Shown one piece after another: positions 32,701-40,392 of a stretch of DNA of 64,000 nt (position 1 is the first letter of the stretch; the number at the start of each line of letters is the position of its first letter). The notes beneath the pieces are model-generated. The model was not told the origin of the DNA and searched no databases. It saw nothing but the letters and a program-made list of their open reading frames with translations. Source of the stretch: Pseudoprevotella muciniphila (GTDB lineage Bacteria > Bacteroidota > Bacteroidia > Bacteroidales > Bacteroidaceae). Both the position numbers and the translations under genes were made by a program. The stretch covers positions 1,922,001-1,986,000 of the forward strand of contig NZ_CP033459.1 in NCBI RefSeq assembly GCF_003265305.2, read 5' to 3'.

Positions 32701-33470
32701 ATGATTATATCAAACTGCGCATCAGCATCGACAAGGTGCGCCATGCACATCAAGAGGCAGTGCAGGATCTTGACGCTGCACGCCAGCGGATAGACCGACT
32801 GAAGCAGCGTAAGGAGATGCCGCGCACGGGAGGCGATGAGGGCAGGGATATGCTTGAGCAGGAGATAGAAAGACTGACCGTGCAACTCACGCAACTGAAC
32901 AGGCAGTATCAGGAAGTCAGTTCAATGCTGTTGCGCCACGAGATGTGCCTGAAACGTGTGGAACAACTCACAGACGAACTCAGGCAGGCTGAAGAAGACC
33001 ATAAATGGTGGCTGCAGATGGACGAAATCCTCGGCAGTGCCGACGGATCAAAGTTCAGAACCTGTGCACAGCAATACATCTTTGATAGCCTCGTGATGTA
33101 CGCCAACCAGCAACTGAAGATGATGGCACCACGCTACCAACTCAAAGTGGTGGAAGGCCGTCTGATGGCAGAGGTAGTGGACCGCGACAGACTTGACCAA
33201 CTCCGGCACGTGGCAGCACTCAGTAGCGGGGAAATGTTCGTGGTAACGCTCGCCCTCGCCCTCGCCCTCTCCACACTCTCCGCACACCATCTCGCCATAG
33301 GCACATTGTTCGTGCAATCCGACTTCGGCAACCTCGACATTTGCAGCCGAAATCTTGTCCTTGATGCACTGTGCAACCTCCAAAGCGTGCAAGGCAGAAA
33401 AATCGGTGTCATCACACAGTCGGAAGCCATCGCCTCGCAAATCACACCGCAGGTAAGGGTGCTGAAATAA
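29754..33470 (+). CDS. SbcC/Rad50-like coiled-coil protein lacking ATPase motifs
   Basis: 1238 residues, a normal SbcC length. N-terminal head, two long coiled-coil arms (about 180-590 and 640-1120) rich in Glu, Gln and Arg, a zinc hook CPICG (Cys612, Cys615) at the apex, and a C-terminal head. The ATPase motifs are altered: Walker A reads TGEPEGKQS (36-44) instead of GxxGxGKST, signature LSSGE (1156) instead of LSGGE, Walker B LFVQSDFG (1185) instead of LFxDEGFG, and ITQS where active proteins have the His switch. With the SbcD-like neighbour also lacking its active site, the pair probably forms a hook-linked DNA- or protein-tethering complex without nuclease. A terminator follows. Whether a canonical sbcCD exists elsewhere cannot be seen here. 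Confidence 0.87.
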   Translation: MKIEKITINNLGHLKGEFVFDLTSEPFASASTFVVTGEPEGKQSLLAMALSLSLYGKAPGFDKTASVEPNTTTAFKKDAVVPTSDPRSLLYNGEKEGGCSVVFSLPDGRRFEAGWMVKQSQVGVYGNSYQAFRQIYPRMQEYAASDVQEAVLTEVGLSYEQFISTVLLSQRKFEEFLLSTSEDRPVLLERLTGTAVYGEMSKTIHERCEKAEATVHDHTVRIETVKSDFMTDETHEKTLREQKELQTQIEEVTQRRDEARLSVMWINEFEEAQNDLFQKTRQKEDAEKLHNSRRADEHNLEMFDKVQPVQMLYNDIQNMRRTTANTREQIDQANRELVAASQRQQTARKDYERAVERREEAVRQLEAQKETIEQGYELMGEIKTSAQNIERQQNVVTDCERVLKGRGDSCSEKERQLHDLEDKHSNDKFHRQTLVAHHRMFENFSIVKDRLNDFSTETANKEELHKRLEQKMMQQSQLQQSVDNLEREMRDSQTKMTALRNVIDVHRQAVRGIDGPELQQRTLESKERLQLLLRAEKLWDRISEANEAISARQAKYNRDEVEIEQLRGLVQAKVLEINRLAEENERRQQALALSQSKDVEGLRKQLQEGTACPICGAAHHPYHTETESASGELMSSLSYEAKESTNRLTQQEEQLRQLEIKLSRMETQHKADMEYLDERRAHLRDDVEEWKNYTTLDNSFADSTAGVNGHARQITISMLIDKSRRESLEYGKQLREYNNHQNHINRLNEEISALDVNLNEGKERHSTFKSEYLIVQATVEDLRRAVELSDRKYHQLYHDLNELITLPNWLDEWKKNAEDFAQRLNGLEADWQRVNNVLANNDEQIMNMRVELNRLQLSESEARRQLQEADDLLKQEVSNMKQKERDFKKVFGEGGPQQMQNDLESNVAHSRSEEEKARRQLDDKTAEVQRIAGMKAQLETLLQKQDSTLQNLQSNLDTWIREYNMTNSPLQMSELASLFAAENDYIKLRISIDKVRHAHQEAVQDLDAARQRIDRLKQRKEMPRTGGDEGRDMLEQEIERLTVQLTQLNRQYQEVSSMLLRHEMCLKRVEQLTDELRQAEEDHKWWLQMDEILGSADGSKFRTCAQQYIFDSLVMYANQQLKMMAPRYQLKVVEGRLMAEVVDRDRLDQLRHVAALSSGEMFVVTLALALALSTLSAHHLAIGTLFVQSDFGNLDICSRNLVLDALCNLQSVQGRKIGVITQSEAIASQITPQVRVLK

Positions 33471-33493
33471 CTTTCACAAAGGTCACAGCAATA

Positions 33494-33527
33494 AAATCTC
33501 CCACGCAATTATTTGCGTGGGAGATTT
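33494..33527 (+). terminator. Strong terminator between convergent genes
   Basis: A perfect 15-bp stem AAATCTCCCACGCAA / TTGCGTGGGAGATTT with loop TTAT; T residues follow on the plus side and A residues precede, so it may work for the SbcC-like gene and for the convergent small gene. Confidence 0.88.
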
Positions 33528-33583
33528 ACTTTTTTTATGCTTGCTAAACCACCATTTCTGATGATTTCGCATGACCTACTGAA

Positions 33584-33757
33584 TTATCTCCAGCCCACCC
33601 ATAAATCTTCGTCCTGTTTGGGGGCGAAATCGAAACCGTCTTGATTGTCGTCGTCGATGCCTTCGCCGGTGTTGTCCTTGGGTATGGTCGTGGCAATCAC
33701 GCTTTCATGGCGCATGTCGTATGTCGCTGTAGCGGGAGTGATATAAGTCTTTTTCAT
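33584..33757 (-). CDS. Small acidic MKK-type protein downstream of the 1899-aa surface protein
   Basis: 57 residues: MKKTYITPATATYDMRHESV start, acidic middle (GEGIDDDNQDGFDF) and end DLWVGWR. It lies 83 bp after the stop of the giant surface gene, same strand, with a 9-bp-period repeat between them. Resembles the 56-aa protein at 25566-25736 in length, MKKxY/I-xx-P start, acidic body and aromatic C-terminus. No signal peptide, no known domain. Peptides starting MKKxYxxP are frequent in Prevotella-like genomes to my knowledge but uncharacterised. Confidence 0.75.
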   Translation of the reverse strand: MKKTYITPATATYDMRHESVIATTIPKDNTGEGIDDDNQDGFDFAPKQDEDLWVGWR

Positions 33758-33784
33758 TGTCTTTGTTTTGTTTTTTGTGGAATT

Positions 33785-33834
33785 TTCCGGTTTCCCGGAA
33801 ATTCCGGTGTTGCCGGAACTTCCGGAAAATCCGG
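33785..33834. repeat. 9-bp-period TCCGG repeat
   Basis: Units TTCCGGTTT, CCCGGAAAT, TCCGGTGTT, GCCGGAACT, TCCGGAAAA, TCCGG are spaced exactly nine bases apart; the core CCGG is its own reverse complement. It sits between the giant gene and its small partner. Confidence 0.75.
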
Positions 33835-33840
33835 TTTGTT

Positions 33841-36800
33841 TTACTTAATCACTTTCTTGCCGTTGATGATGTAAACGCCCTTCTCAGCCTTGTTCACGCG
33901 GCGACCCTGGAGGTCGTATATGGCTGCGTTCCGGCTGTCTGCGTTCACGCCGCTGATGCCCGTCACGTCTTCACCGAGACCGCCGAAGATGGCTTCAAGT
34001 CCGCGTGTAGGTGTGCCTGCGGGCAGGTATGAGCGGTTGGCTGGTATCGTGAGTCCCTCGCCGTTGATGGGCCAGAACTTGGCTTCTGCTTCACCCTTCT
34101 TGTATGCGATGATGAAACCACCGTTTACTGTTGAGCCATCGCCGGCTACGAGCATGTTGCCCGCGGGTACGTCAACTGTTCCGGAAACCGGGAGGAGAGG
34201 TACAACCTTGCCTTTTTCACCGCAAATGACATAGCCCTCGCCACCTGCCACTTCTCTCGAGTCAATAGTGTTGCACTGAGCACCTCCTGCTGATTCGCTA
34301 GAGATGGTGTAAACACGGATGTAGAGCGGGAGTTGCGCATCAGTTGGATGAGCAAATCCTTGCATCACTTCATCGCCGTCATACACACCTTCAGGAGCAA
34401 TGAGCGTGAATTCCTCGATGACCACAGGCATGAGACGCCATTTTGAGGCTTCGTGTGATGTATTCCACGTTGTGAGGGAACCGTCAGTGCCATTCCCGTT
34501 CCTATGCCCCTCGGCGTGGAGCGCACCATAGTAGCTGTTGGAGCCGTTGCCAAGTACCACGGAAGCCGGATCGGAGGGTATTACTACGAACTGCTGTGCA
34601 GCAGATTTGTTGGGATTTGTATTGCCAGACATGTTGGCAAGATAAACATCTGCGAGCGGAACATAGATGTTGAAATACGCACTGCCTCCTGCAGCAGTGA
34701 GTTTCATGATCTGTGCTGCAGATCCATTGTAACCTTGCCATCCCATAAAATTGTTTGATACTTTGTAGTATATGGCCTTTTCTTCACCTTCCTTTTGAAC
34801 GAACGCATCGTATGCGCTCTTCACGATGTAGTAGCCCTCCGTCGCCTCAACCTTCGGTGCAGCATCGATAGCAGATTTCAGCGCGAGGTACTTCGTGTAT
34901 GTAGGTGTGTTTTTGGCATCTGCAAATTGTGATGCTAATGCTGCGGAGTCGGCCTTTGTTATGGAGTTTACATAGCCGGCGTAGGTAAAGTAGGGCTCAA
35001 GGCTTTCCATGAGACCGTTTTCTGCAATGGTGGTGGTGTACACCTTGAGACAGGATCCTTGGTCGCCATTACCCCTGCTGTCAAGCCATGTGCTCACCTT
35101 TCCTTCGCGGTAGTTGATATAGGCCTGTGTGCCTAAAACGTTGAGGTTAAAGCCTCTGTTCTCGTTAGTATTTGTCCTGATGGCGAATGCAACGGGTGTT
35201 GTGCCGAATGTAGCCACGCTGTTGTCAATGTCTGCCTCTACGCTCATGTATCCGTAAGCGCGGTTGTAAACGGTGATGCCGTCGAACTCATTGCCGCCGA
35301 ATGTCCATAGATAGGCATTGTCATAAAAGTTGAAGTCGGTGGTGGGATTGGTATTATTGCCGTAGGCATACGCACCCTTCAGAGTCATGAGGTAGGAAGT
35401 TGCGCTGCTGCTTGCAGGGTCGTCCGACAATTCCATCGGGAGATTTGAGGTGTAAGTTACTTCCACCGTCTGGCTAGTATCTGCAGCAGTGATTTCTGCA
35501 GGGTCAAAGTCTGCTACGAAGGGAGGTCTGCCAATGACGTTAGACACGTTGATGGCCGTTCCTACTTCCACACCGGTCAGAGTTATAGTCCTCAACACGT
35601 TTGTGCCGCGCATCAACTTGATTGTCGTTTGGGGAGCGTTGGGGTCAATATTGAAGTCCACAGGCATGAGGCGCCATGCAGAAGGTTCTCTGTCGGCATA
35701 CCAGCCTGTCAGTGCGCCGGAAACGCCAGAACCATTGCTGTGGCCGTCAGTATGGAGTGCCTCGTTGGTGCCGCCGCCACTATTGTAAACAAGGGATACA
35801 GCCGCAGGACCGGCAGGCATTGCCCTAAATCCTAATGCGTTGGATGAGTTTATGGTAGTGGCACCTGTCTTTGATGAAATGTAAACACCTCCAAGGGGTG
35901 AATAGATGCTGAATTTCGCTGTGCCTTCCACTGGGGTGAGTTTCATAATTTGCGTTAGCGAACCATCTACGTTTTGCCATTCGAAAAGACCGCTGGTCGT
36001 GTTGTAGTAGATAGCTTTCTCCACACCTTGCCTTTGAACGAATGCGGAGTATGCGCTCTTCACGATGTAGTAGCCCTCCGTGGCTTCCACCTTCTGTGCG
36101 GCATCGATAGCAGATTTCAGCGCGAGGTATTTCGTGTACGTAGGTGTGTGTTTGGCATCTGCAAATTGTGGTGCCAATGCTGCGGAGTCTGTCGATGTGA
36201 GTGCATTCACACAGCCGGTATATGTAAAGTAGGGCTCAAAGTATTCGATGAGGCGTTCAGAAACTTCATCAGGACTGTAAATCTTGAGGCAGGTGGCTGG
36301 ATAGTTACCGGGATTATAATAATAGTAATAATTGGATGATGAATAAATTTGATTAGAACCATTAATATAGAAATATCGGTTTGTATTGGGTGTAAAGAAG
36401 GTAAATCCACCTGGCGTACTGGCGTTTGGTTCTATGTTATACGCTTCGGGCGTTGTGCCAAATGTAGTGATGGTGCCATTGCCGTTTGTTCGGAGATAGC
36501 CGTGGGTACGGTTGTAAACGGTGATGCCGTTAAATTCATCGCCGCCGAATGTCCATAAGTATTCATTGGTTGAATTGGTGAGGTTGGTTGCAGAAATGGC
36601 ATTGTTGCCGTAGATATAATATTCATTGGAACTATTCAGGGTCATGAAGTAGGGTGTTGCGCTGCTGCTTGCAGGATTGACTGACAGTTCCATCGGCAGT
36701 GTCGATGTGTAGGTTACTGTTACAGTCTGGTTACTGTCAGCAGCTGTGATTATGGCAGGAGTGAAACTCGATACGTAGGCTGGGGTTCCTACAGCGTCTG

Positions 36801-39540
36801 CCACGTTGATAGCCGTTCCTGAAGCCACATTGAGAGCAACCGTCTTCACCACCTCCGTTCCGCGCATCACCTTGATAGTCGTTTGGCAAACAATGGAATC
36901 CGGTGTGATGTCCACAGGCATGAGGCGCCATGCAGAAGCTTCGCTGTCGGCATACCAGCCTGTCAGTGCGCCGGAAACGCCAGAACCATTGCTGTGGCCT
37001 TCAGGATGGAGTGCCTCGTTGGTGCCGCCGCCACTATTGTAAACGAGAGCCACAGCGGCTGGCCCCACAGGCTTTGGCCTGACTCCCAATGCAGCAGATG
37101 CGTCCGCATTTACACCGCCTGTCTTTGTGGAAAGGTAAGCGTCTCCAAGGGGTGAATAGATGCTGAATTTCGTAGTACCTTCCACGGGGGTGAGTTTCAT
37201 GATCTGTGCCTCTGAGCCATCTACGCTTTGCCATTTGATAAGGCCGGTTGATACATCATAGTGCATTGCTTTCTCCACTTTTTGCCTTTGAACGAATGCG
37301 GAGTACGCACTCTTCACGATGTAGTAGCCTTCCGTGGCTTCCACCTTCTGTGCGCTATCGATGGCAGCCTTGAGTGCAGTGTATTTTGTGTATCTGGGAC
37401 TTCTTACTGCATCTGCGTATTGCGATGCGAGGCTGTCTGCGGTCTCGGTTGTGAGTGCGTTCACACAGCCTGCGTATGTGAAGTAGGGTTCGAGTTCTTT
37501 GATAAGGTCTGCCGCCACTGAGTTTAGGGTGTGAACCTTGAGGCAGGAGCCTGCATCGCCATCTCCACGTGCATCGAGCCATGTGCTGACTCTTCCATCG
37601 CGCTGGTTAACGTAGGCGTTCGTGCCGGGAAGGTTGAGGTTGAAACCGTCTGTCTGGTTGGAATTGGGCTTTATGGTGTATGCAACGGGCGTTACGCCGA
37701 AAGATGCCACGCTGTTGTCGGAGGCTGCTCCTATTCTCATGTAGCCTCCTCTGCCACGGTTGTAAACGGTGATGCCGTTGTATTCATCGCCGCCGAATGT
37801 CCATTGGTAAGAGTCATTGGTGGCTTCGAATGTGGTAGTCGAATTGGCATTGTTGCCGTAGGCATAATAGCCACGCAGGGTCATGAGATAGGGGGTTGCG
37901 CTACTGCTCGCGGGGTCATCGGACAGTTCCATCGGCAAGGATGAACTGTAGACGACTGTTATGGTCGTGTCGCGGCCTGTCGCTGTGATTGCTTGGGGCT
38001 GGATATTCGATACGTAGGCGGGCTTGCCTATCGTGGTATTCACGTTGACTTTAGCACCTTCTTTCAAACCGGTCAAGGTGACGGTCTTTACCAACCTTGT
38101 GCCGCGCATCACGTTAAGAACAGTCTTGGTGGCATTCTGAGGAAGGGCAACATCCACAGTGCCGTTGAAGTTGGCATCCGCAAGTGCTTCAGCCAGAGTG
38201 CTGAAACCATTGTAGGTGGCGATGGTATTGACGGTCAGGTAGTTGCTTATTTTTGCGCCAGAAGTGAGAACTACTTCAGTGTTGAACGCTACTTCATTGC
38301 CGTCAACATATAGGGTCGGAATATCGCCGGCACTGTTGGTAAACTTCACGCCATACACTTCGGGAGTAACTGTTACATTGGGCACTTCCATCATCTGCAG
38401 CACGTTACCGTCGTCGTGAGTGCTCCAATCGTTGATTATCGCAAGGGACTCACCGTTGATGTTAAGATAGTAGGTCGTTGAACCCTTTGTGAACCGTAGC
38501 ACGAAAGGATAGCCGGCCTTGTATGTACTGGAAAGGCTTGTAACTCTGGCTGCACCGGATGTAACGAGGTCGTGGCCTTTTATGGCATTGAAACTGGCAA
38601 GTTTTTTTGTACCTACATTGTAGAGGTAAGATTTGCCGCTGATTGTTACAAAAGTCCACTGGTGGAGCGGATTGCTGCCACTGGTAGTCCCGGTGGGGGT
38701 TGCAACGAATTCTGTGGCACTGGAACTGGCGGCTCTTAAATAGCCACGCGGAGTTACCATGGTGTAAGCCTTTGAGGGGCTGGCACTTGCCACATTCTGG
38801 AGGATGGGCATGTAGTAGAGAACCAAATTGGTTGAGGTGATGATTCCTGAGATGTTCAGAGTATTCATCGTGGTTCCATCAGCAGCACTGACAAAGGTAT
38901 AGCCCGTCAGAGTGGGGGGCGTGAAAGTATAGCCGGAAGGAGTGCCGACGGCTGTGCCGCTACCGCTGTTTATTACGCTGTTTGTAGATTTGTCATACAG
39001 TGTGTAGGTGTAGGAGTACTCAGTGCCGCTCTTATCGTAAGTTACCTTAAATACAGGCACGTAGCAACCTACATTGCCGCTGGCTGACAAATTGATTGAA
39101 ACAGATTGCGAATTGATGCCTGTCACAGCGAGTGTGGTGGCGTTAGATGAACTTGAGCTGGTTGCAGTAGCGGAAGTGCCTTTGCAACTGAGTGTTACTC
39201 GAGTGGAACCCACATTGTAGAACTTCATCTCAATGCCCAAGATGGAGTAGCCTTGAGCAATGGACAAGGTATAAGTGCAATTAGAAGAACCCCTATAAAG
39301 GGCAAAGCCATTTGAATGATAACTTAACATGTTGTTAGACGGCACACTCAACGTAATTTGAGGCGTGCTGGCACTGACCCACTGTTTGCTGTATTGGGAA
39401 CCGGATGCAGGCACACCATCTCTGTAAAATGTGCCGCCACTGGTGGTCTTGCCATTGAGTGTCACAGTGGTCTGCGCATTTGCTCCGATACTGCACATGG
39501 CGAGCAGGAGCACTAAGAAACATAAATAATACTTTTTCAT
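33841..39540 (-). CDS. Giant secreted surface protein with three 400-residue repeats
   Basis: 1899 residues. Signal peptide MKKYYLCFLVLLLAMCSIGANA, an N-terminal beta-rich domain with Ser/Thr-rich stretch (TSSSSSNATT), then three tandem units of about 415 residues. Each unit has an MRGT-x-[VL]-x-[KR]-T strand, SLPMELSDDPASSSATPY, an LWTFGG-[DN]-E-[FY]-[ND]-GITVYNR lectin-like motif, KYTALKAAIDSAQKVEATEG-type linker, GYYIVKSAY, and NEALHPEGHSNGSG. The C-terminus is IYDLQGRRVNKAEKGVYIINGKKVIK, the tail widespread in exported Bacteroidales proteins. Probably an adhesin or glycan-binding protein; no enzyme motif. Preceded by a 600-nt attenuated leader and followed by a small acidic protein gene. 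Confidence 0.88.
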   Translation of the reverse strand: MKKYYLCFLVLLLAMCSIGANAQTTVTLNGKTTSGGTFYRDGVPASGSQYSKQWVSASTPQITLSVPSNNMLSYHSNGFALYRGSSNCTYTLSIAQGYSILGIEMKFYNVGSTRVTLSCKGTSATATSSSSSNATTLAVTGINSQSVSINLSASGNVGCYVPVFKVTYDKSGTEYSYTYTLYDKSTNSVINSGSGTAVGTPSGYTFTPPTLTGYTFVSAADGTTMNTLNISGIITSTNLVLYYMPILQNVASASPSKAYTMVTPRGYLRAASSSATEFVATPTGTTSGSNPLHQWTFVTISGKSYLYNVGTKKLASFNAIKGHDLVTSGAARVTSLSSTYKAGYPFVLRFTKGSTTYYLNINGESLAIINDWSTHDDGNVLQMMEVPNVTVTPEVYGVKFTNSAGDIPTLYVDGNEVAFNTEVVLTSGAKISNYLTVNTIATYNGFSTLAEALADANFNGTVDVALPQNATKTVLNVMRGTRLVKTVTLTGLKEGAKVNVNTTIGKPAYVSNIQPQAITATGRDTTITVVYSSSLPMELSDDPASSSATPYLMTLRGYYAYGNNANSTTTFEATNDSYQWTFGGDEYNGITVYNRGRGGYMRIGAASDNSVASFGVTPVAYTIKPNSNQTDGFNLNLPGTNAYVNQRDGRVSTWLDARGDGDAGSCLKVHTLNSVAADLIKELEPYFTYAGCVNALTTETADSLASQYADAVRSPRYTKYTALKAAIDSAQKVEATEGYYIVKSAYSAFVQRQKVEKAMHYDVSTGLIKWQSVDGSEAQIMKLTPVEGTTKFSIYSPLGDAYLSTKTGGVNADASAALGVRPKPVGPAAVALVYNSGGGTNEALHPEGHSNGSGVSGALTGWYADSEASAWRLMPVDITPDSIVCQTTIKVMRGTEVVKTVALNVASGTAINVADAVGTPAYVSSFTPAIITAADSNQTVTVTYTSTLPMELSVNPASSSATPYFMTLNSSNEYYIYGNNAISATNLTNSTNEYLWTFGGDEFNGITVYNRTHGYLRTNGNGTITTFGTTPEAYNIEPNASTPGGFTFFTPNTNRYFYINGSNQIYSSSNYYYYYNPGNYPATCLKIYSPDEVSERLIEYFEPYFTYTGCVNALTSTDSAALAPQFADAKHTPTYTKYLALKSAIDAAQKVEATEGYYIVKSAYSAFVQRQGVEKAIYYNTTSGLFEWQNVDGSLTQIMKLTPVEGTAKFSIYSPLGGVYISSKTGATTINSSNALGFRAMPAGPAAVSLVYNSGGGTNEALHTDGHSNGSGVSGALTGWYADREPSAWRLMPVDFNIDPNAPQTTIKLMRGTNVLRTITLTGVEVGTAINVSNVIGRPPFVADFDPAEITAADTSQTVEVTYTSNLPMELSDDPASSSATSYLMTLKGAYAYGNNTNPTTDFNFYDNAYLWTFGGNEFDGITVYNRAYGYMSVEADIDNSVATFGTTPVAFAIRTNTNENRGFNLNVLGTQAYINYREGKVSTWLDSRGNGDQGSCLKVYTTTIAENGLMESLEPYFTYAGYVNSITKADSAALASQFADAKNTPTYTKYLALKSAIDAAPKVEATEGYYIVKSAYDAFVQKEGEEKAIYYKVSNNFMGWQGYNGSAAQIMKLTAAGGSAYFNIYVPLADVYLANMSGNTNPNKSAAQQFVVIPSDPASVVLGNGSNSYYGALHAEGHRNGNGTDGSLTTWNTSHEASKWRLMPVVIEEFTLIAPEGVYDGDEVMQGFAHPTDAQLPLYIRVYTISSESAGGAQCNTIDSREVAGGEGYVICGEKGKVVPLLPVSGTVDVPAGNMLVAGDGSTVNGGFIIAYKKGEAEAKFWPINGEGLTIPANRSYLPAGTPTRGLEAIFGGLGEDVTGISGVNADSRNAAIYDLQGRRVNKAEKGVYIINGKKVIK
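34410..38115 (-). repeat. Three tandem 1.24-kb coding repeats within the giant gene
   Basis: Equivalent anchors (the SLPMEL codons at about 37931, 36691 and 35437; the MRGT codons at about 38100, 36862 and 35609) are 1240-1254 bp apart. Several stretches are near-identical between units at DNA level (for example the block coding for AYSAFVQR and GYYIVKSAY), so unequal recombination or gene conversion is likely. Confidence 0.85.
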
Positions 39541-40138
39541 ACGATATTCATTATATAGATTTATAATTACCTGTTGCAGAACGGATCTTTTTATTTTATC
39601 TTGATAAGGATACTGCAGATGCTATAGCCGCTATAGACTTTTGCCGGGCAAGATTCGCGCCTTGGCGCAGGTGCACGAAAAAGCCGTTCTCTCTTCCTCG
39701 CCTGAGGAAAAAAGAACGGTTGGAATTGTATTTATGCACGCTGCAAGCGAACTGGTTGTGCGGACTGCTTGTAAATCGCTGATATTCTGTTGATTACAGC
39801 AATTATGGGGGGGTAATTCCGAACTTTACACTCGCAGCATGTGCGTCAGCAGGCATGTGTGCTACATGACTGAGACGACGGACATTATTTGCACGGGTTG
39901 CGGGTTGATACAGACTGTTGGCAGGGCTCATAAGAAATTGCTGGGGTTGTAAGGCATTAAAACAAGTCGTTCGCGCAATGGCTCCTTTTCAGAAGAGCAT
40001 GAGTTCGCAACTCTTGTCTTGCAGCTCCTGTAATACCTTGTGGCACACTTTTTCTGCTTGTTCTCTTTATTGTTTGATTTTGTTAAATCCTTATGGAGTC
40101 CGTTTTTTAAGGCATATTCCATTTAGATATTGCTTTCA
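39541..40138 (-). promoter_or_regulatory. About 600-nt leader of the giant gene, shared design with the LRR gene leader
   Basis: From the predicted start near 40138 to ATG 39540. On the minus strand it carries GCCACAAGG (40044-40036), GAGCTGCAAGACAAGAG (40027-40011), CTTACAACCCC (39954-39944), seven C (39813-39807) and the attenuator hairpin (39719-39677) followed by GTGCACCTGCGCCAAGGCGCG. Distances to ATG (487, 414, 267, 137 nt) match those of the LRR leader (495, 410, 255, 137). The coding sequences are unrelated, so the leader itself is conserved. No open reading frame is shared between the two leaders. Confidence 0.75.
39677..39719 (-). terminator. Intrinsic terminator inside the leader (attenuator candidate)
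   Basis: On the minus strand CCGTTCTTTTTTCCTC pairs over all 16 bases with GAGGAAGAGAGAACGG (two wobbles), loop AGGC, then CTTTTTC. It lies 137 nt upstream of the ATG. Matches the hairpin at 21857-21899 base for base except for compensating or neutral changes. Confidence 0.87.
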
Positions 40139-40143
40139 ATGTA

Positions 40144-40175
40144 CAAAGATACGTTTTTTTTATAATATTTGCAAA
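40144..40175 (-). promoter_or_regulatory. Promoter of the giant surface protein gene
   Basis: On the minus strand TTTG (40175-40172), 20-bp spacer, TATCTTTG (40151-40144): a full match to both promoter boxes, nearly 600 bp before the start codon. Confidence 0.8.
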
Positions 40176-40258
40176 GATTGTTAGATTATTTTCAAACACA
40201 CATAAAAGATAGTTAAGAATTTTAGAGAAATGTGTAAGAAAAAGTCATTTTAAAAATG

Positions 40259-40266
40259 TAACTTTG
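40259..40266 (+). promoter_or_regulatory. -7 box of the tRNA-Arg transcript
   Basis: TAACTTTG, exact TAnnTTTG, 31 bp before the mature tRNA 5' end. Confidence 0.65.
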
Positions 40267-40297
40267 CCGCGCCTTTCACACAGAGAGGTACATATAT

Positions 40298-40369
40298 GCT
40301 TGCGTAGTTCAATGGATAGAACAACTCTCTCCTAAAGAGTAGATCTCAGTTCGATTCTGAGCGCGAGTA
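40298..40369 (+). tRNA. tRNA-Arg(CCU)
   Basis: Cloverleaf of 72 nt: acceptor GCTTGCG with CGCGAGT (two G-U pairs), D stem GTTC/GAAC, anticodon stem ACTCT/AGAGT with loop CTCCTAA giving anticodon CCT, T arm CTCAG-TTCGATT-CTGAG. CCA is not encoded. Reads the AGG codon. The next gene starts 23 bp later without a terminator. Confidence 0.92.
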
Positions 40370-40392
40370 CTTTAAAAACACATACCTTTATT

